A stretch of 64,000 nucleotides of DNA from Cryptomeria japonica (GCF_030272615.1 NC_081413.1:565951010-566015009), one strand, 5' to 3'. Positions 21,423 to 33,450 are shown, counted from the first letter of the stretch. The notes: generated from the sequence alone by a model not told the origin. Numbers and translations are program-made.

Positions 21423-23352
21423 TGTAATGTCCCACTTTGAAATATAATTCAATAATAAATAATAATAAAATTAAAATACAAAAGAATAAATATTAAAATT
21501 AATATTAAAATATAAAAGAATATAATTAAATATAATTAAAATTTGATTAAAGTTAATGAAAGGTCAAAAGGCATGAAATGATAAGTTGTGACTTCCTCAA
21601 ACATAAGATATAAAAGGAAGAAGAGAAACTCATTTGATGGGGGGAGGATTTGAAAAATGAGAAGTGCAGATCTGATTTAAATAAGAAGTGCAGATCTGAT
21701 TATAAAAGATTATGTCCTTTCCAAAGGGCAGAAATAATGAAGAGTTGCACTCTTTCAAAAGGTGCTAATGGTGAAAGGGTGTGTCTCTTGCCAAAGGGCA
21801 TTACGTTGGTGGAGAAGAAAACAAAGTATTAAGGATAAGGGATTACCGGAGAAAGGAAGGACTCTGACACCACTATTGCTACCTCAGTCCACATCTACAC
21901 CCTGACTAACACGATAGGGGTATAAAGCAACCAAAGAAATTCAGAAAGAAGACGTTTCAGGTATGTCTTCATCTCCTAAAGGAATGCTAATAATTGTTGC
22001 TAAGATATTGCAAGGAGTAATACGTGTATCTAAAGTATGATAGAAATCACTTCAGTATGTCAAGAATGTTAAACCATTTCCCACAGCTAATTATAACTAT
22101 AACAAATCTACTATATAGTTTTCAGTAACTTACTATATATCGCATACTCAGAAAATATGCTCGACTGGTTAAATGATACAAACAAGTTATAATGCATGAC
22201 AGTGTTTAGATTTATGGTTATAATGCCAAATTCGCATGTGCTTGTATTAAACCATAATTATTCATCATTCAACCTGTATAACATATTAAATTGGAACTAT
22301 GTATGTGAATTGATAGAGCTGTGCATTTCTAGTAATTAAACTTAATGTCATATATGTATTTACAATCCCAAGTAGTCACAATCTAATACACATAAGCAGT
22401 TTATAATAGTAATAAATATGAATAATGTTATGCTAAGGAATTGACACTAGACTTTCACAGTACGTCTGATATATTTTGATATACATAAGTAGATTATTAT
22501 TAAAGTTAAACCACAAATGGCATAAGCGAGCTCCTTAATGATTTCCTTTTCTATTCACCTGATATAATAACCATAAAATTATACATAAATTGGATAAAGG
22601 GAACTGCTAAAATACTGACAGATTATTTTACAGATCTAAAACTATAACATACTATACAATCTTATGTCAATAACAATAAAAATGAATCTACTCACTAATT
22701 TACTTAAAATCCCGAGAAGGCAGAGTGTTTGGGAGAGGAGGATAACTGTCTCAGTTGTCCACCTACTGATCCATGTAAGATCAGTAGGCCAGTAGGGCAT
22801 ATGACTGCTACTGGGCCTGGGACTGGCAATTAATAAGTCCCTCTACAATCTGAAACTTTCTTGGTTTAATAATTGTAGGGTGAGACAAGGAATGAATTGC
22901 GGGGATAAGACCCACACCACTAATAGTAAGCCAAAGGGGCATAATGACTACCTTTGGATCTAGAGTGGGATGGATGGGCTAACCGGATCATTCCCTGTGC
23001 TACCAACTATGGTTATTAAAGGAAAAAAAATGTTATAAACCATATAAGTTGCAATTGAATAAATCTTGTTTCTGCTGCATATGTATAATCTGAAAAAAGT
23101 AATTTCTGTATGTTCGACTGTGATTTTTCTTTGAATGAACAAGTAAATATAAGATTATAAACCAAATTGAATTATTAATTCAATATTAGAAAGAAGACTA
23201 TGTTTCTTTGTTATGACTATCGGTATCTAAGAAGTTGGAAAATGCGATATTTAAGATAGTTTGTCTCCTAATCAATTTAGTTTAAGTCATAAGTATGTTG
23301 AAATGGATTAATTATGGGGAAAACAAAGCTAGACCTAATAGGGGACATTACA
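21423..23352 (+). mobile_element. Solo LTR (1930 bp) with 5-bp target duplications
   Basis: The element begins TGTAATGTCCC and ends GGGACATTACA, an 11-bp perfect inverted terminal repeat with canonical TG...CA ends. It is flanked on both sides by the direct repeat TAATT (21418-21422 and 23353-23357). A TATA box (TATAAAAG at 21609-21616) supports plus-strand orientation. No primer site, polypurine tract or coding sequence lies inside, so this is an LTR left by recombination between the two LTRs of a full element. It holds a short duplication, gaagtgcagatctgatt, near 21660-21700. Confidence 0.85.
21609..21616 (+). promoter_or_regulatory. TATA box of the solo LTR
   Basis: TATAAAAG lies about 185 bp inside the LTR, a normal place for the U3 promoter. 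It gives the orientation of the solo LTR. Confidence 0.5.
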
Positions 23353-23357
23353 TAATT

Positions 23358-24580
23358 ATATGCTCCTAAAAGAAACATAAACACGGATTACTGAATTCAT
23401 GAAGAATGTGAAACCTGATCCAGGATCTAGTTTCCATCTCTCTATATCTAGTGCAAACTCAAATAGGGCAAACTAGGACAACTACAAGAAAACTGTGAGT
23501 TTGGATCTTTAATGTACACTTTGTCAATTGCTACCCGCCATTCGTCACCTATTTCCCAGAAATTTCTCTGTCGGCACAAACAGCTAGAAAGCCACTAAAA
23601 GATATGTCAAATACATATTATGCTTTCAGCTACTGCAAATATTTGCTACAAGCTAGAATCAGCAAAAGTAGAAAATTCCCATTTACAATGATGTTTCAGG
23701 GTCATCCCAATGCTTCACAGTTGGGACACCAAACTGTTAGGCCATTTCCATTATTAAGCTATTATCAAATTGTTTTCTAATAAGTTTAATGGTCAATCCA
23801 ACTGACCAACACCATTAAGAGAATCCAAGAAATCCCTACTAGCCAATCGAAAAAAAATATACTCAAGGTCGTCACACACCAACTACAGATCAGCAATATT
23901 TGTTCCAATTTTCATTAAACATAAATTACATTAAGGAGACGGCAAAAGCATTCTGTACACAGTAAGAACTGCCAATGTTACGTTTCATTTTTTTATTGTA
24001 TGAATCATTGCTGAAACGTTCTTGTTTGAGTACTTAATTAGTTTGAATGTACACTCTGGATTTAACCTATTAAAGGTTTTGTAAATGTCCATGCAATTAG
24101 TTGTTTTTAACCAACACTAAATAAGAAAAAACCCTAAATAGAACTCAGTAACGACCACTTACCATACTGGTGATGCGTTGTATAAATTAAGTGTTGCAAC
24201 CACACACTGGGCAACAACTGAACTTGCAACTGTAGAAATAATTGTCTTCAAAGCTATGCTAATACTATGTCAAAAATTCAATAAGCAAGCAGGGTCTAAC
24301 ATTAGGTTTCAGAAAATAAAACTAGAGAAACATAATACACATAAATAACAGTTTCAGATTGAAAAAGCACAACATAAAACTTTTCTGACAGACTGCAATC
24401 AATTGACTGATGTTTTCACCAAAGAAGACAACTTCATAGAGCAGTAGCAATACAACAACATTCAACTCCTTCTAAGATGGCAGAACCATTTGAAAAAGAT
24501 ACGAACTAGGCTTATGCCCTTCAATTTGAATATCTCATTACTTGGGAACTGAAATTCATTTTTTCTATTCATTATTTTTA
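23358..24580. other. AT-rich region, nothing recognised
   Basis: No protein-like open frame. The string caactacaagaaaactgtg near 23481 resembles a CACTA-type terminus, but the first bases do not match and no partner end was found. Confidence 0.45.
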
Positions 24581-24584
24581 GCAT

Positions 24585-25257
24585 CATTTCTAGCATTTAA
24601 GTTGTCCCATTTATGATTCCTTCTTCCAAGCATCAATATTACCAAACAGTTAAGATTTGAAATACGGTTGCAGTGCGTAGTGTTAAGTACTTAGCATCGA
24701 GCTAAAATTACTTAGCATAATTCGTAGATAATTTTAGGTCAATTGTGCACTGCTTGACAAGTACAACTAGTCTATTGTTTAGCTCAATTGTGCACTGCTT
24801 GACAAGTACAACTAGTCTATTGTAACAACAATACAAAGTGATCCTTGAATTTTAATATACTTTATAATTCCCATATGCATGAACCATGATGCATACATAT
24901 CAACCTATACTAAAACTAACATATAAAATGCAATATCTTTCTATAATACATTCTTTGTTTCTCCCTATTGGATTAGATCTTCAATTTTCTCACCGTTTCC
25001 ACTTCATGAAGGTAAAGTGCTTTTCCATTAATTGACCCCTAAATATACCAATTGATAACAAATTCATGTATTATAAAATCATATGAACCTTTCTTGCACT
25101 AGAAAAAAGGTAGAGCCTTAAGTACATTGTCTAGGCAAAACCATAGAGATCAAAGATAGTGAAGTAATGTTGTTTCAAAATTTATAACAATGAAACATTA
25201 TCCATGAGTTTCTACTAGGTTGTCACCCATTTGTAATTTGAAAAAATTATCACAACA
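24585..25257 (+). repeat. Segmental duplication, copy A left part
   Basis: This stretch (gtcccatttatgattccttc onward) matches 29600-30186 along its whole length, including ctaaaattacttagcataat and ttgtcacccatttgtaa. It contains a short internal duplication of caattgtgcactgcttgaca (24740 and 24784) that copy B lacks. Copy A and copy B part company at about 25257, where copy A has an extra 2.1 kb. Confidence 0.75.
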
Positions 25258-25462
25258 CATCAATCCATTCCATGACATGATATTTGCATTTGAAATCCCT
25301 AATATCTTCATTTGTTTTCTAAATGGAGAAGAAACTTCCTCTAGTCCCAATAGATAACCAAATCTTATAAGAGATTTACAGGTAGAATTGAAGTGAATAA
25401 AAATGCCAAAATAATTTCATTTCCAGAAAATATAACATTGTATTTGCCCCATCTATAGATAA

Positions 25463-26062
25463 GATGGGATATTTTATCTCTCTCCAATCTCCCCTTCCCT
25501 CTCTCAATCTCCCATGCCTCTTTATCTCTTCACATCTCTCCCTTCCTCCATCCTTCCTTGCCTCCCTATCCCCCTATCTATCTCTACGACTCTCTCGCAC
25601 TATTCCAATATATATCTCTATTTTCTCCTCCCATAACATTTATTTCTCCCTCTTTGTCTTTCCCTCTCCCTACCCCCCCTTTATATCTCTATCTCTACTT
25701 CTCATTATTTGTATGTCTCTCTTTATCTCTCCCTCTTCATCTTCCTCTTTATATCTCTATATTTTCCTCTCTACCTCTCCCTCTCTGTCTCTTTATCTCT
25801 CTCTATTTTCATCTCTCTTTCATTCCTACCTCTATCTTCTTCCCTCTGTATCTCTAGACATGTCTCCCTCTCTCTATCCATCCACCTCTCTCCCTCTCCC
25901 TTTCTCTAGACCTATTTATATATACCTCTTTGCCTCTCTATCTCCATCTCTCCATATATGTTCTTCTATCTCTCCCTCTATCTCTAGCTTATTATATACC
26001 AATTTCTTTGCCCCTATATCTCCACCTCTATCTATGCTTATATATCTCTCTCTACCACTATA
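25463..26062 (+). repeat. Pyrimidine-rich tract (CT-rich minisatellite), 600 bp
   Basis: Dominated by words such as tctctcc, ccctcta and tatctctc on the plus strand, with very few purines other than scattered A in tatctc. Apparent open frames (Ser/Leu/Tyr/Pro-rich) are by-products of this composition and are not genes. Confidence 0.8.
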
Positions 26063-27397
26063 TACCTCATATACAACCCAAATTTAAGCAAAAAATATAC
26101 CAAAATTTTCCTTATGAAAATATGAATTTGAAATGAAATAAATCACAACCCTTTCATGTTGTTGAATAGTTTCCCTAAGTTGATACAGTTAAAGTTAGAT
26201 TACATTAGGGATGAAAAAACATTTATTTTCCATTGCTTTCAAACAAGGACCTTCTCATTATTTATTTTCAATATTTTGTATCATTATATTGATAGAAAGA
26301 ATAATTGAATCATCCTAACGTATAAACGATGTAATTTCATTATTTCATTAATCTTCAATTATTGTAAACTTTTTATTACAATGGAGGAATGTGGAATATT
26401 GTTTTCAGCATTGTTATTGTACTTTTGAGTTGTCATAATTCCCATCCAATTGTACTATTGCAATTGGATTGTTGGTTCCATAAGTAGATTATGGATATAT
26501 TTTGGCATTCGTCTCTTTGATTTACATGTTTTTATGTTCTCTATGTTGTTTGGTTGTAATATTGAGGAATTTTTAAATTTCTCTTTCTTGCATGTATGGT
26601 TTTTATTTTTTCTTAGAGTAAAAAGGGTGAAGTTGTTTTGTCCTATACTTTTGCCTAAAGAGTGTAGAGAGGGCATCCAAAAATTTGATTAAGATATTTA
26701 GTATGGATGAAAATTATTCAGTTTGTAGAGGTCAAGCTCTCTACCAATAATTCCTTACTATCTAAATCAAATATATGAGGCATTATCTTATTAGAAAGAT
26801 TAAGATTGGATGATACGATATTTTAAACATATTAAGTGGGTTAAAATGCACAATTGCACACTTATCATGAATCATCCATGCTAAGTACAACTTTTACAAG
26901 TCCACATCTCTCCCTCTCTCTACCCCTATATCTCTTTTGTAAAAATTGAACTCATGTACAACATAAATATACAAAAAAATATAAATTTTTTTTCTAATTG
27001 ACTTTCCATACCTCTTTAGTGTACCCATTGCACACCAAGGTGTGATTACTAGTTTAATTTATTTTATTTCACATAGCATTTTTGTTTATTTGATTTATTT
27101 ATAGAATTTCAATTATTTAACTCAAATTACTATAGACCAATGCAGATCTTTAATCGTTCACTAATAATCTAAGTGTTATTAGAAAAAATAATATAGCTTT
27201 TCCTAATTAGATGCTCAATCTTCTTTTTAAAGTAGTTTTGTCACAACACCACCACCCTTATTTTTCTATTTTTTTTTCTCAACTTCATGCATCCATAAAT
27301 ATTTTATAAACATGCTTTTGTATTGTTTCTAAAAAATAATTAAATATTTATAATTTTTTCCCATTTACATTTTAAAGTTTGAAGCTTTTCTCAAATC

Positions 27398-28185
27398 TCC
27401 TTCATTATTGTATATTTCTATGCTAGTTGCTATGAGTATTGGTTATGTTAAGTCAAAGGCATAGGTTAACAAGTAAAAAATGCAAGCATTAAAAAAGCTA
27501 AAACTATTAAATTGTTACATTATTTTTTGTAAAATAAATTTTAATTTTTTTATTCAAAGATCAAATGAGGCCACAATATATAATATCAAGAGAAACATAA
27601 GTCAAGAGATAAAGAAAATTACCTTGAGAAAAGAATAAATCAAGAGTTTTGATCCAAACAATGATCAAATTTAACATCAAAAGGTTGATTTAGATTCTTA
27701 GAGCATTGCCCCTCTTGGAGGAAACCTAGATGACTAATTTCACAAGCTAGATTGTAAAATTCTTGACACAAAATACACAAGTTTTTAGAAATACTTCTCA
27801 TATCCCTTAGGTAGGCATTATTCGAAGGGTTGTAGCTTGGTCTTAAAGAATATGTCTTCAATGATCATCATCCATACCTAGCTAAAAGTGGAGACTATAT
27901 TCACTATCTAAAAACTCTTGAATGGAGGAGGTTGAATCCTATAAGTAAAACCTCTCTTCCCTTGTTTCTTAAGTATGGGTGTTTCCCAACTCTAGCAAGT
28001 TATAAAAAATGGCCATAAGATCTTGAGAGGACCTTTCATGATCATGATCCATTGAAGCACATTGGGTGGCATCTAAGTTTATTATCATGGCAAGTTGAAT
28101 TAACTTGAAGGACCCACGAGGATTTTTAGAGAGCATTGAGTCTGAGTAGGTAGCCTTATTTTTCATTTAGAGCTAAAACACATGG
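27398..28185 (+). repeat. Segmental duplication, copy A right part
   Basis: From ctccttcattattgtatatt onward this matches 30186-30960 continuously, including atgagtattggttat and gaaacataagtcaagagata. Copy B has left and right parts directly adjoining, so the 25258-27397 interval is either an insertion in copy A or a deletion in copy B. Confidence 0.75.
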
Positions 28186-28393
28186 AAGGAGCTTGATTAA
28201 TCTCAACATAAGAAAGAAAAACCCTTGAGGGGTTACACTCAATTTGAATGTTAAAACCCTTATATGCATCCTTTTCCCCTAAAACAACAAGAGAAGTATT
28301 CATGAAATTGAGTAGTTTAGGAAAAGTTGAGCTATTAGGATGAAGGTAACATTTACCTTGCAATCCTATGCATATGTAATGTATTTCCAACAC
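27640..28393 (-). pseudogene. Unrecognised gene relic, copy A
   Basis: On the minus strand, three open pieces follow one another: 28393-28163 (begins MLEIHYICIGLQGKCYLHPN), 28166-27969 (contains INLDATQCASMDHDHERSSQ and DLMAIFYNLLELGNT) and 27861-27640 (contains NLCILCQEFYNLACEISHLG and NLNQPFDVKFDHCLDQNS). The last two are also present, in the same order, in copy B at 30910-30420. Conservation of reading between duplicated copies argues that this was once protein coding. Frames differ between pieces, so it is broken. I do not recognise the family. Confidence 0.45.
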
Positions 28394-28744
28394 TCTTGGA
28401 ATGCGTACTTGGACACCTATAGTGTAGTTGGCGAAATAATTTGTAATTTACATTCTCCTAGAATCTTGCTATTAATTGCCATATAGATGCCCAAATCAAA
28501 CCATTTGACGCACGCCAAATGTGAAAATTGGAATTTTCGCATTTGGTGAGCACCAAATGTTCTGCATTGTTCTAATTTGGAGACAATCTATACCCACCCC
28601 CAAAGTAGAATATATACAAGAAATATAACAATGTAATTTCTAGTTTTTAGAGGATCATATAAAATTTCAGACAGTCAAATTTCAGTAATTAGCATGTTAA
28701 ATTTCAATAATCAACATGCTCCTATTAGCTTTCTTTAGCTTAAT

Positions 28745-29395
28745 ATCTTGAACTCTCTTTATCTTTCCCAAACTATAGACCTATCTCTCTCCGTCTCTTT
28801 TCTCTCTCACTTCGCTCTCTCCTCTCTAGGTACATCCTATCCTCTCTATCATTCATTTCTTCATTACCCCCATTTCTATCCTTCACTTCCTCCTCTATCT
28901 TCTTCTCTCTCACTCTCTTATTATTTCTCTCCCCTCCCTCTCCATTCTCTTGATCACTACCTATCCTTTCTATCCTCTCTCTCACCATATCTAGGGCTCT
29001 CCCTCCCTTCCTATTTACCACACTACCTCTCCCTCCCTATATTATTATCCACCTCGCTCTCTCCCTCTAGGTTTCTCACCTATCTAATTGTACACCATCT
29101 AGTTGTCTCCCTCCCCCACCATCATTCTCTCCCTCCCTCTTACCCCTATCCATGTATGAACTCTCTCCCTCTTATCTCTCTTTACAAACCTATCTATCTC
29201 TGCATTCCCTAGGTCTCTCACTCCCTCCATGTCTACCTCTCCATCCATCCCCTCTTACTCATCTCTTTGTTTGTCTATCTCTTATCTTCTCCCTCCCTCC
29301 CCTCTCTAGGTCTCTCCCATACTTTCTTCCCCTCTCCCTTTCTATCTCCCTCCCCAACTCTCTCATCTTCTCTCTTCCTCTCTTATTCTCTATAG
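28745..29395 (+). repeat. Second pyrimidine-rich tract, 650 bp
   Basis: The same style of CT-rich sequence as 25463-26062 (ctctctcc, tccctccc, cctctctagg). It ends exactly where a relic of the NBS-LRR 3' end begins. Open frames across it are compositional. Confidence 0.8.
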
Positions 29396-29590
29396 AGAGG
29401 AAAGTGGTACTATATGGTATTCAGAGCAATAGTAGTTTCTGGCAAGAGACAAAGAGTTGTGGAGGTCTTTTACCATTTATTGGAACTTCTGGAATAAATG
29501 GTAGGTACACAAATGTATTGTAAGTTTCATATTGAAGTTTGCAGGACAACTAATACTAACATTTTTTTTAGATAACAACTGCAAATATCA
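29396..29590 (+). pseudogene. Relic of the TNL 3' end
   Basis: The text atatggtattcag near 29412, gagacaaagagttg.ggaggt near 29443-29462, attggaacttctggaata near 29477-29494 and ggtaggtacacaaat near 29500-29514 matches, in order, the end of the NBS-LRR gene at 17267-17400, stop codon region and 3' flank included. The relic has small deletions, and reading frame is lost. Only the last part of the C-terminal exon is present. Confidence 0.7.
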
Positions 29591-30960
29591 TTTCTATCTT
29601 TTAAGCTGTCCCATTTATGATTCCTTCTTCCAAGCATCAGTGTTACCAAGGAGTTAAGATTTGAAATAGGATTGTAGTGCGTAGTAATAAGTTTCCATCA
29701 AGCTAAAATTACTTAGCATAATTCATAGATAATTTAAGCTCGGTTGTCCACTGCTTGACAAGTGCAATTAGTCCATTTTAGCAACAATACAAAGTGATCC
29801 TTGAATTTTAATAAACTTCTTAATTTCTATATGCATGAAGCATGATGCATACATATCAACCTGTATTAAAACTAACATATAAATGTGATCTCCCTCTATA
29901 ATACATTCTTTTTTTCTCCCTAGGACAACCCCTACATGAAGGTGAAGTGTTCTTCCAATTGTTGACCCTTAAATATACTAAACACTAACAAATTCATGTC
30001 TTAGAAAAGCATATGAACCTTCCCTACATTAGACAAAAGGTAGAGCCTTAAAAATATTGTCTACACAAAAACATAGAAATCAAAGATACTAATATAATGT
30101 TGTCTCGAAATTAATAACCTCGAAACATTGTTCATGACTTTCTACCAAGTTGTCACCCATTTGTAAGCTAGAAAACTTATCACAACTCTCCTTCACTATT
30201 GTATATTTGTACGCTAGTTGATATGAGTATTGGTTATATTAAGTCAAAGGCATATGTCAACAAGTAGAAAATTAAAGCATTAAGAAAGAGAAAACTAAAA
30301 TAAATTTTATTTTTTTTAATTTTAAGATTAAATAAAGCCACCATATATGATATGATCAAGAGAAACATAAGTCAAGAGATATGGAAAAATACCTCGAGAA
30401 AAAAAGAAATCAAGAATTTTGATCAAAGTCATGAGCAAATTTAACATCTAAAGGTTGATCTAGATTCTTAGAGTATTGCCCTTGATGGAAGAAACCCAAA
30501 TGGATAATTTGACAAGCTAGATTCTAAATTTCTTGACACAAAATACACAAGTTTTTGGTAATACCTATCACATTCCTTAGGCTAGCATTATTCAAAGTAA
30601 GGGTAGTAGCTTGGTCTTCAAAAATATGTCTACAATGATCATCATCGACACACAACTAAAAGTGGAGGCTATTATCACTATCTAAAATCTCTTAAATGGA
30701 GGAGGTTGATTCCTATAAGTACAACCTCTCTTCCCTAGTTTCTTGATTATGGGTATTGCCCAACTCTAGCAATTTATAAAAAATAAACATAAGATCTTGA
30801 GAGGAACTTTCATAATCATGAGCCATTGAAGCACATTGGGTGGCATCTAAGTTTATTGTCATGGTAATTTGAATTAACTTGAAGTCCCCATGAAGCTTTT
30901 TAGAGAGCATTGTGTCTATGTAGGTAGACTTATTTTTCCTTTAGATTCAAAACACGTGGA
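29590..30960 (+). repeat. Segmental duplication, copy B
   Basis: Continuous match to 24585-25257 and then 27398-28185. It begins immediately after the TNL 3' relic and ends about 70 bp before an LTR retrotransposon insertion at 31028. Divergence by eye is about 10-15 percent plus small indels. Confidence 0.75.
30420..30910 (-). pseudogene. Unrecognised gene relic, copy B
   Basis: Minus-strand reading gives INLDATQCASMAHDYESSSQ then DLMFIFYKLLELGNTHNQET, later DQATTLTLNNASLRNVIGI and NLDQPLDVKFAHDFDQNS. These match the copy at 27640-28166 residue for residue over most of their length, with a few stops. The N-terminal piece found in copy A is missing. Function unknown. Confidence 0.45.
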
Positions 30961-31027
30961 AGAAAAGATGCAAAGTATGATCTTCAATGAGAAAGTAAAG
31001 ATAGTTACACTGCAAATTTGAAGATGA

Positions 31028-31525
31028 TGTTGGTGTAATTATTTATTCATCTTGGATATAATTACACTTCAATTAAGTTTATTTAGGTACATGCACCACA
31101 TATTAGTTTGTATATGAGACACTTAGGGAGATGTGCTTTCATTGGGAGTGTGTATGTAGGAGAATTTCCACCTTTTATGGTGTGATCTTACTGTTACTTT
31201 ATCATATCCACTTATTGTGGAGTGATAATTCCACCTTAGGTGGGTGATCCACCTCATGTAGAATATTTTACTATTTCTCCTAGACCTACCCCTACTTACC
31301 CTTGAATCTCATTGAGCCACATGTCATCATTTTTTTCTCTCATGTCTCTTAGCCTTGTCTTTATAAGTAGGCTTATCCTACATTGTATGTAACAACAACG
31401 AACAACAACTTGATGATCCAATTGATCACATTTTGCATCATTGATAGTAATACAGTTTATTCTTGTCACATTTTGTTCTCTCTTATTTGTGCTTTCCATT
31501 TCCTCTAGATCTTAGAAAAAACACA
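31028..31525 (+). repeat. 5' LTR of element 1
   Basis: Starts TGTTGGTGTAATTA and ends aaaaaACACA directly against the primer site. A TATA-like sequence (tttataag near 31361-31368) lies in it. About 95 percent identical by eye to the 3' LTR at 33451, so the insertion is not ancient. Confidence 0.8.
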
Positions 31526-31538
31526 TGGTATCAGAGCC
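31526..31538 (+). promoter_or_regulatory. Primer-binding site, initiator tRNA-Met type
   Basis: TGGTATCAGAGCC immediately follows the LTR end. It is the standard Copia-type primer site complementary to the 3' end of initiator tRNA-Met. Confidence 0.85.
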
Positions 31539-32094
31539 ATTGGAGTGCCATTGGTTTGCCAATTGAGAGAAATTTGGGGTTTTGTATTTTGGAGTTTTCT
31601 ATTGCAAGTTATTATTGGAGCTTGTTGGGTCAAATATGAGGTCACCATTGGATTGAGGAGGTTCGCGAAAGTCAGAATCACCTTTTATTTCCTCCAAATC
31701 CAACATCGAAGGCCAAATCTAGAGTCGTTTGAAGGTTGAGGGTGGTGACTTGTCCCGACAGGGATATGCAATTTTGGAGCTTTTTTGGCCAAAACTGTCA
31801 TTGCCATTATACTCAGAAGGCCCAAAAACCCAAAGATCACCTATCCATTCGTCCAAATCGAATCTCGTCACCCCAAGGTGGAAAAATCCCCCTCCTAGAC
31901 TGTCGTACGAACATCATTATTGTAGGCCTGATTTTTTTAAATATTTTAATTTACTGTTTGTTTTATTTTTTCAGAAATTCAAAAAAAAATTATTAATTAA
32001 AAATCCAAATTTAATTTGGGGGCGGAGAGGGGGGGGGGTGCATTTTTTTTGTTTTTTTGTTTTTATTAAAAAATTGAATGTTTTTTGGGTGGAT

Positions 32095-32285
32095 TGGTAC
32101 CACAGGGTACAACCCTGCGGCCCCACAATGTACATGCGAGTACCACAGGTAACCCTGCGGCCTCGTAGGTAACCTACGGGTAACTACAGGGGCCTGCGGG
32201 CTACAGGTTATCCTGCGGCGGGCTACAGGTTATCCTGCAGGTACCACAAGTACGCCTGCAGGCATCCCTGTGGGAGGCCCACATA
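32095..32285 (+). repeat. GC-rich repeat island in element 1
   Basis: A GC-rich block in AT-rich surroundings, with repeated words taccacagg, cctgcgg and a direct repeat of ctacaggttatcctgc near 32200 and 32224. Many words are near-palindromic (cctgcagg). It is followed by 300 bp of almost pure A/T. Confidence 0.6.
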
Positions 32286-33440
32286 ATTGTTTTTTTTAAT
32301 TTTAAATAGTTTTTTAATTAAAAAATTTTTAATTTCTTTTTTTAAAAAAATAAATAAATAAATAAATTATTTTCTTTATTAATTTTTTTAATAAAGTTTT
32401 TTTCTTTAATAATATTTTATTAAAGGTTTTTTTTCAATAAAAAAAATTCAAAAAAAATCACTTGTACCTTTTTTTTTAGTTTTTATTTATTATTTTTTAA
32501 TAAAGTTTTTTTTGGGCATTTTAATAAATTATTTTTATTAAACTTTTAATTAAGTTTTTAAAAACAAAAATATCAATTATTAAGCAAAAATGGGAACACT
32601 GTTTTTTCTTGTCACTTCATACTTGTATGCAACACTTCCAACCGACAACTGGGGGGGGGGGGGCTATTGCTCCTATATTTTGCTTGGTAACATCCCAATC
32701 GGAGACATCTTCATCTGTAGTATTCTATAGGGCTTCTTTGGTGGCATCATCTTCATGTTTCCAGATTTGCACTATATCATGTTGTATGCTCTTGCATGAG
32801 AAATGTTGTACTCGCACTATCATAAATTGTCACACCTCTTTGTATCTTGTCTTTGATGACTATTTAATGTAATCCTCTTGTACATGTAGATTAGGAATAT
32901 CTTGTGAGACTTGGTGCATGGCTCAAGTTGAGACTTAGATTGTACACATTTTTGCATGGCTCCCATGAGACTTTGATTGTACCAGTCTTTCTGCCATTTA
33001 TGAGTATCTACTTGATGCTCAAAGCAGGTTGTCTCGATGCTTGATCTTCATTTTGTTGTAGTGAGTGATTCATCATCATCGAATTGGTAAGGTTTGGCTT
33101 TATCACACTTTGACATTATTGGTCTAGCATTGGCTCTCTTTCCTCCTAATGGGGAGATATTTTGGTCAACATCATTGGTCCATCTTTGCAGGAGGTTTTA
33201 CATTGAGGGGGGGAGTCATGGCCTCTTCTTCTCTCTTATTCATCATTGAGAGCATTGTGTGCTTTCATCATCTCTCTTTTGGGGGGAGATTTTTCCCATT
33301 TGGTTTTTCTCTCTTTCCCTGCTTTATGGGAGATTGCATTTGCATTTGTACATGGGTACCTAACATGGTCTTGTAGCTAGAACCCAACTTGCATTTCTTA
33401 GTTGCATTGTAGACTTAAGTGCATTCCTCAAAGTTGCACT

Positions 33441-33450
33441 TAAGGGGGGG
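33441..33450 (+). promoter_or_regulatory. Polypurine tract of element 1
   Basis: The purine run in taaggggggg abuts the 3' LTR start (TGTTGG at 33451). It is the expected priming site for plus-strand DNA synthesis. Confidence 0.7.

Noticed and set aside
23478-23500. CACTA-like terminus (caactacaagaaaactg)
   Set aside because: The first bases do not match CACTA and no inverted partner was found nearby.
25464-26136. Ser/Leu/Pro-rich open frames up to 207 codons
   Set aside because: Produced by a pyrimidine-rich tract lacking stop-forming purines; all three frames look alike.
28748-29523. Ser/Leu/Tyr-rich frames of 154 and 123 codons
   Set aside because: Compositional by-product of the second CT-rich tract; the end of the second crosses the TNL 3' relic in the wrong frame.
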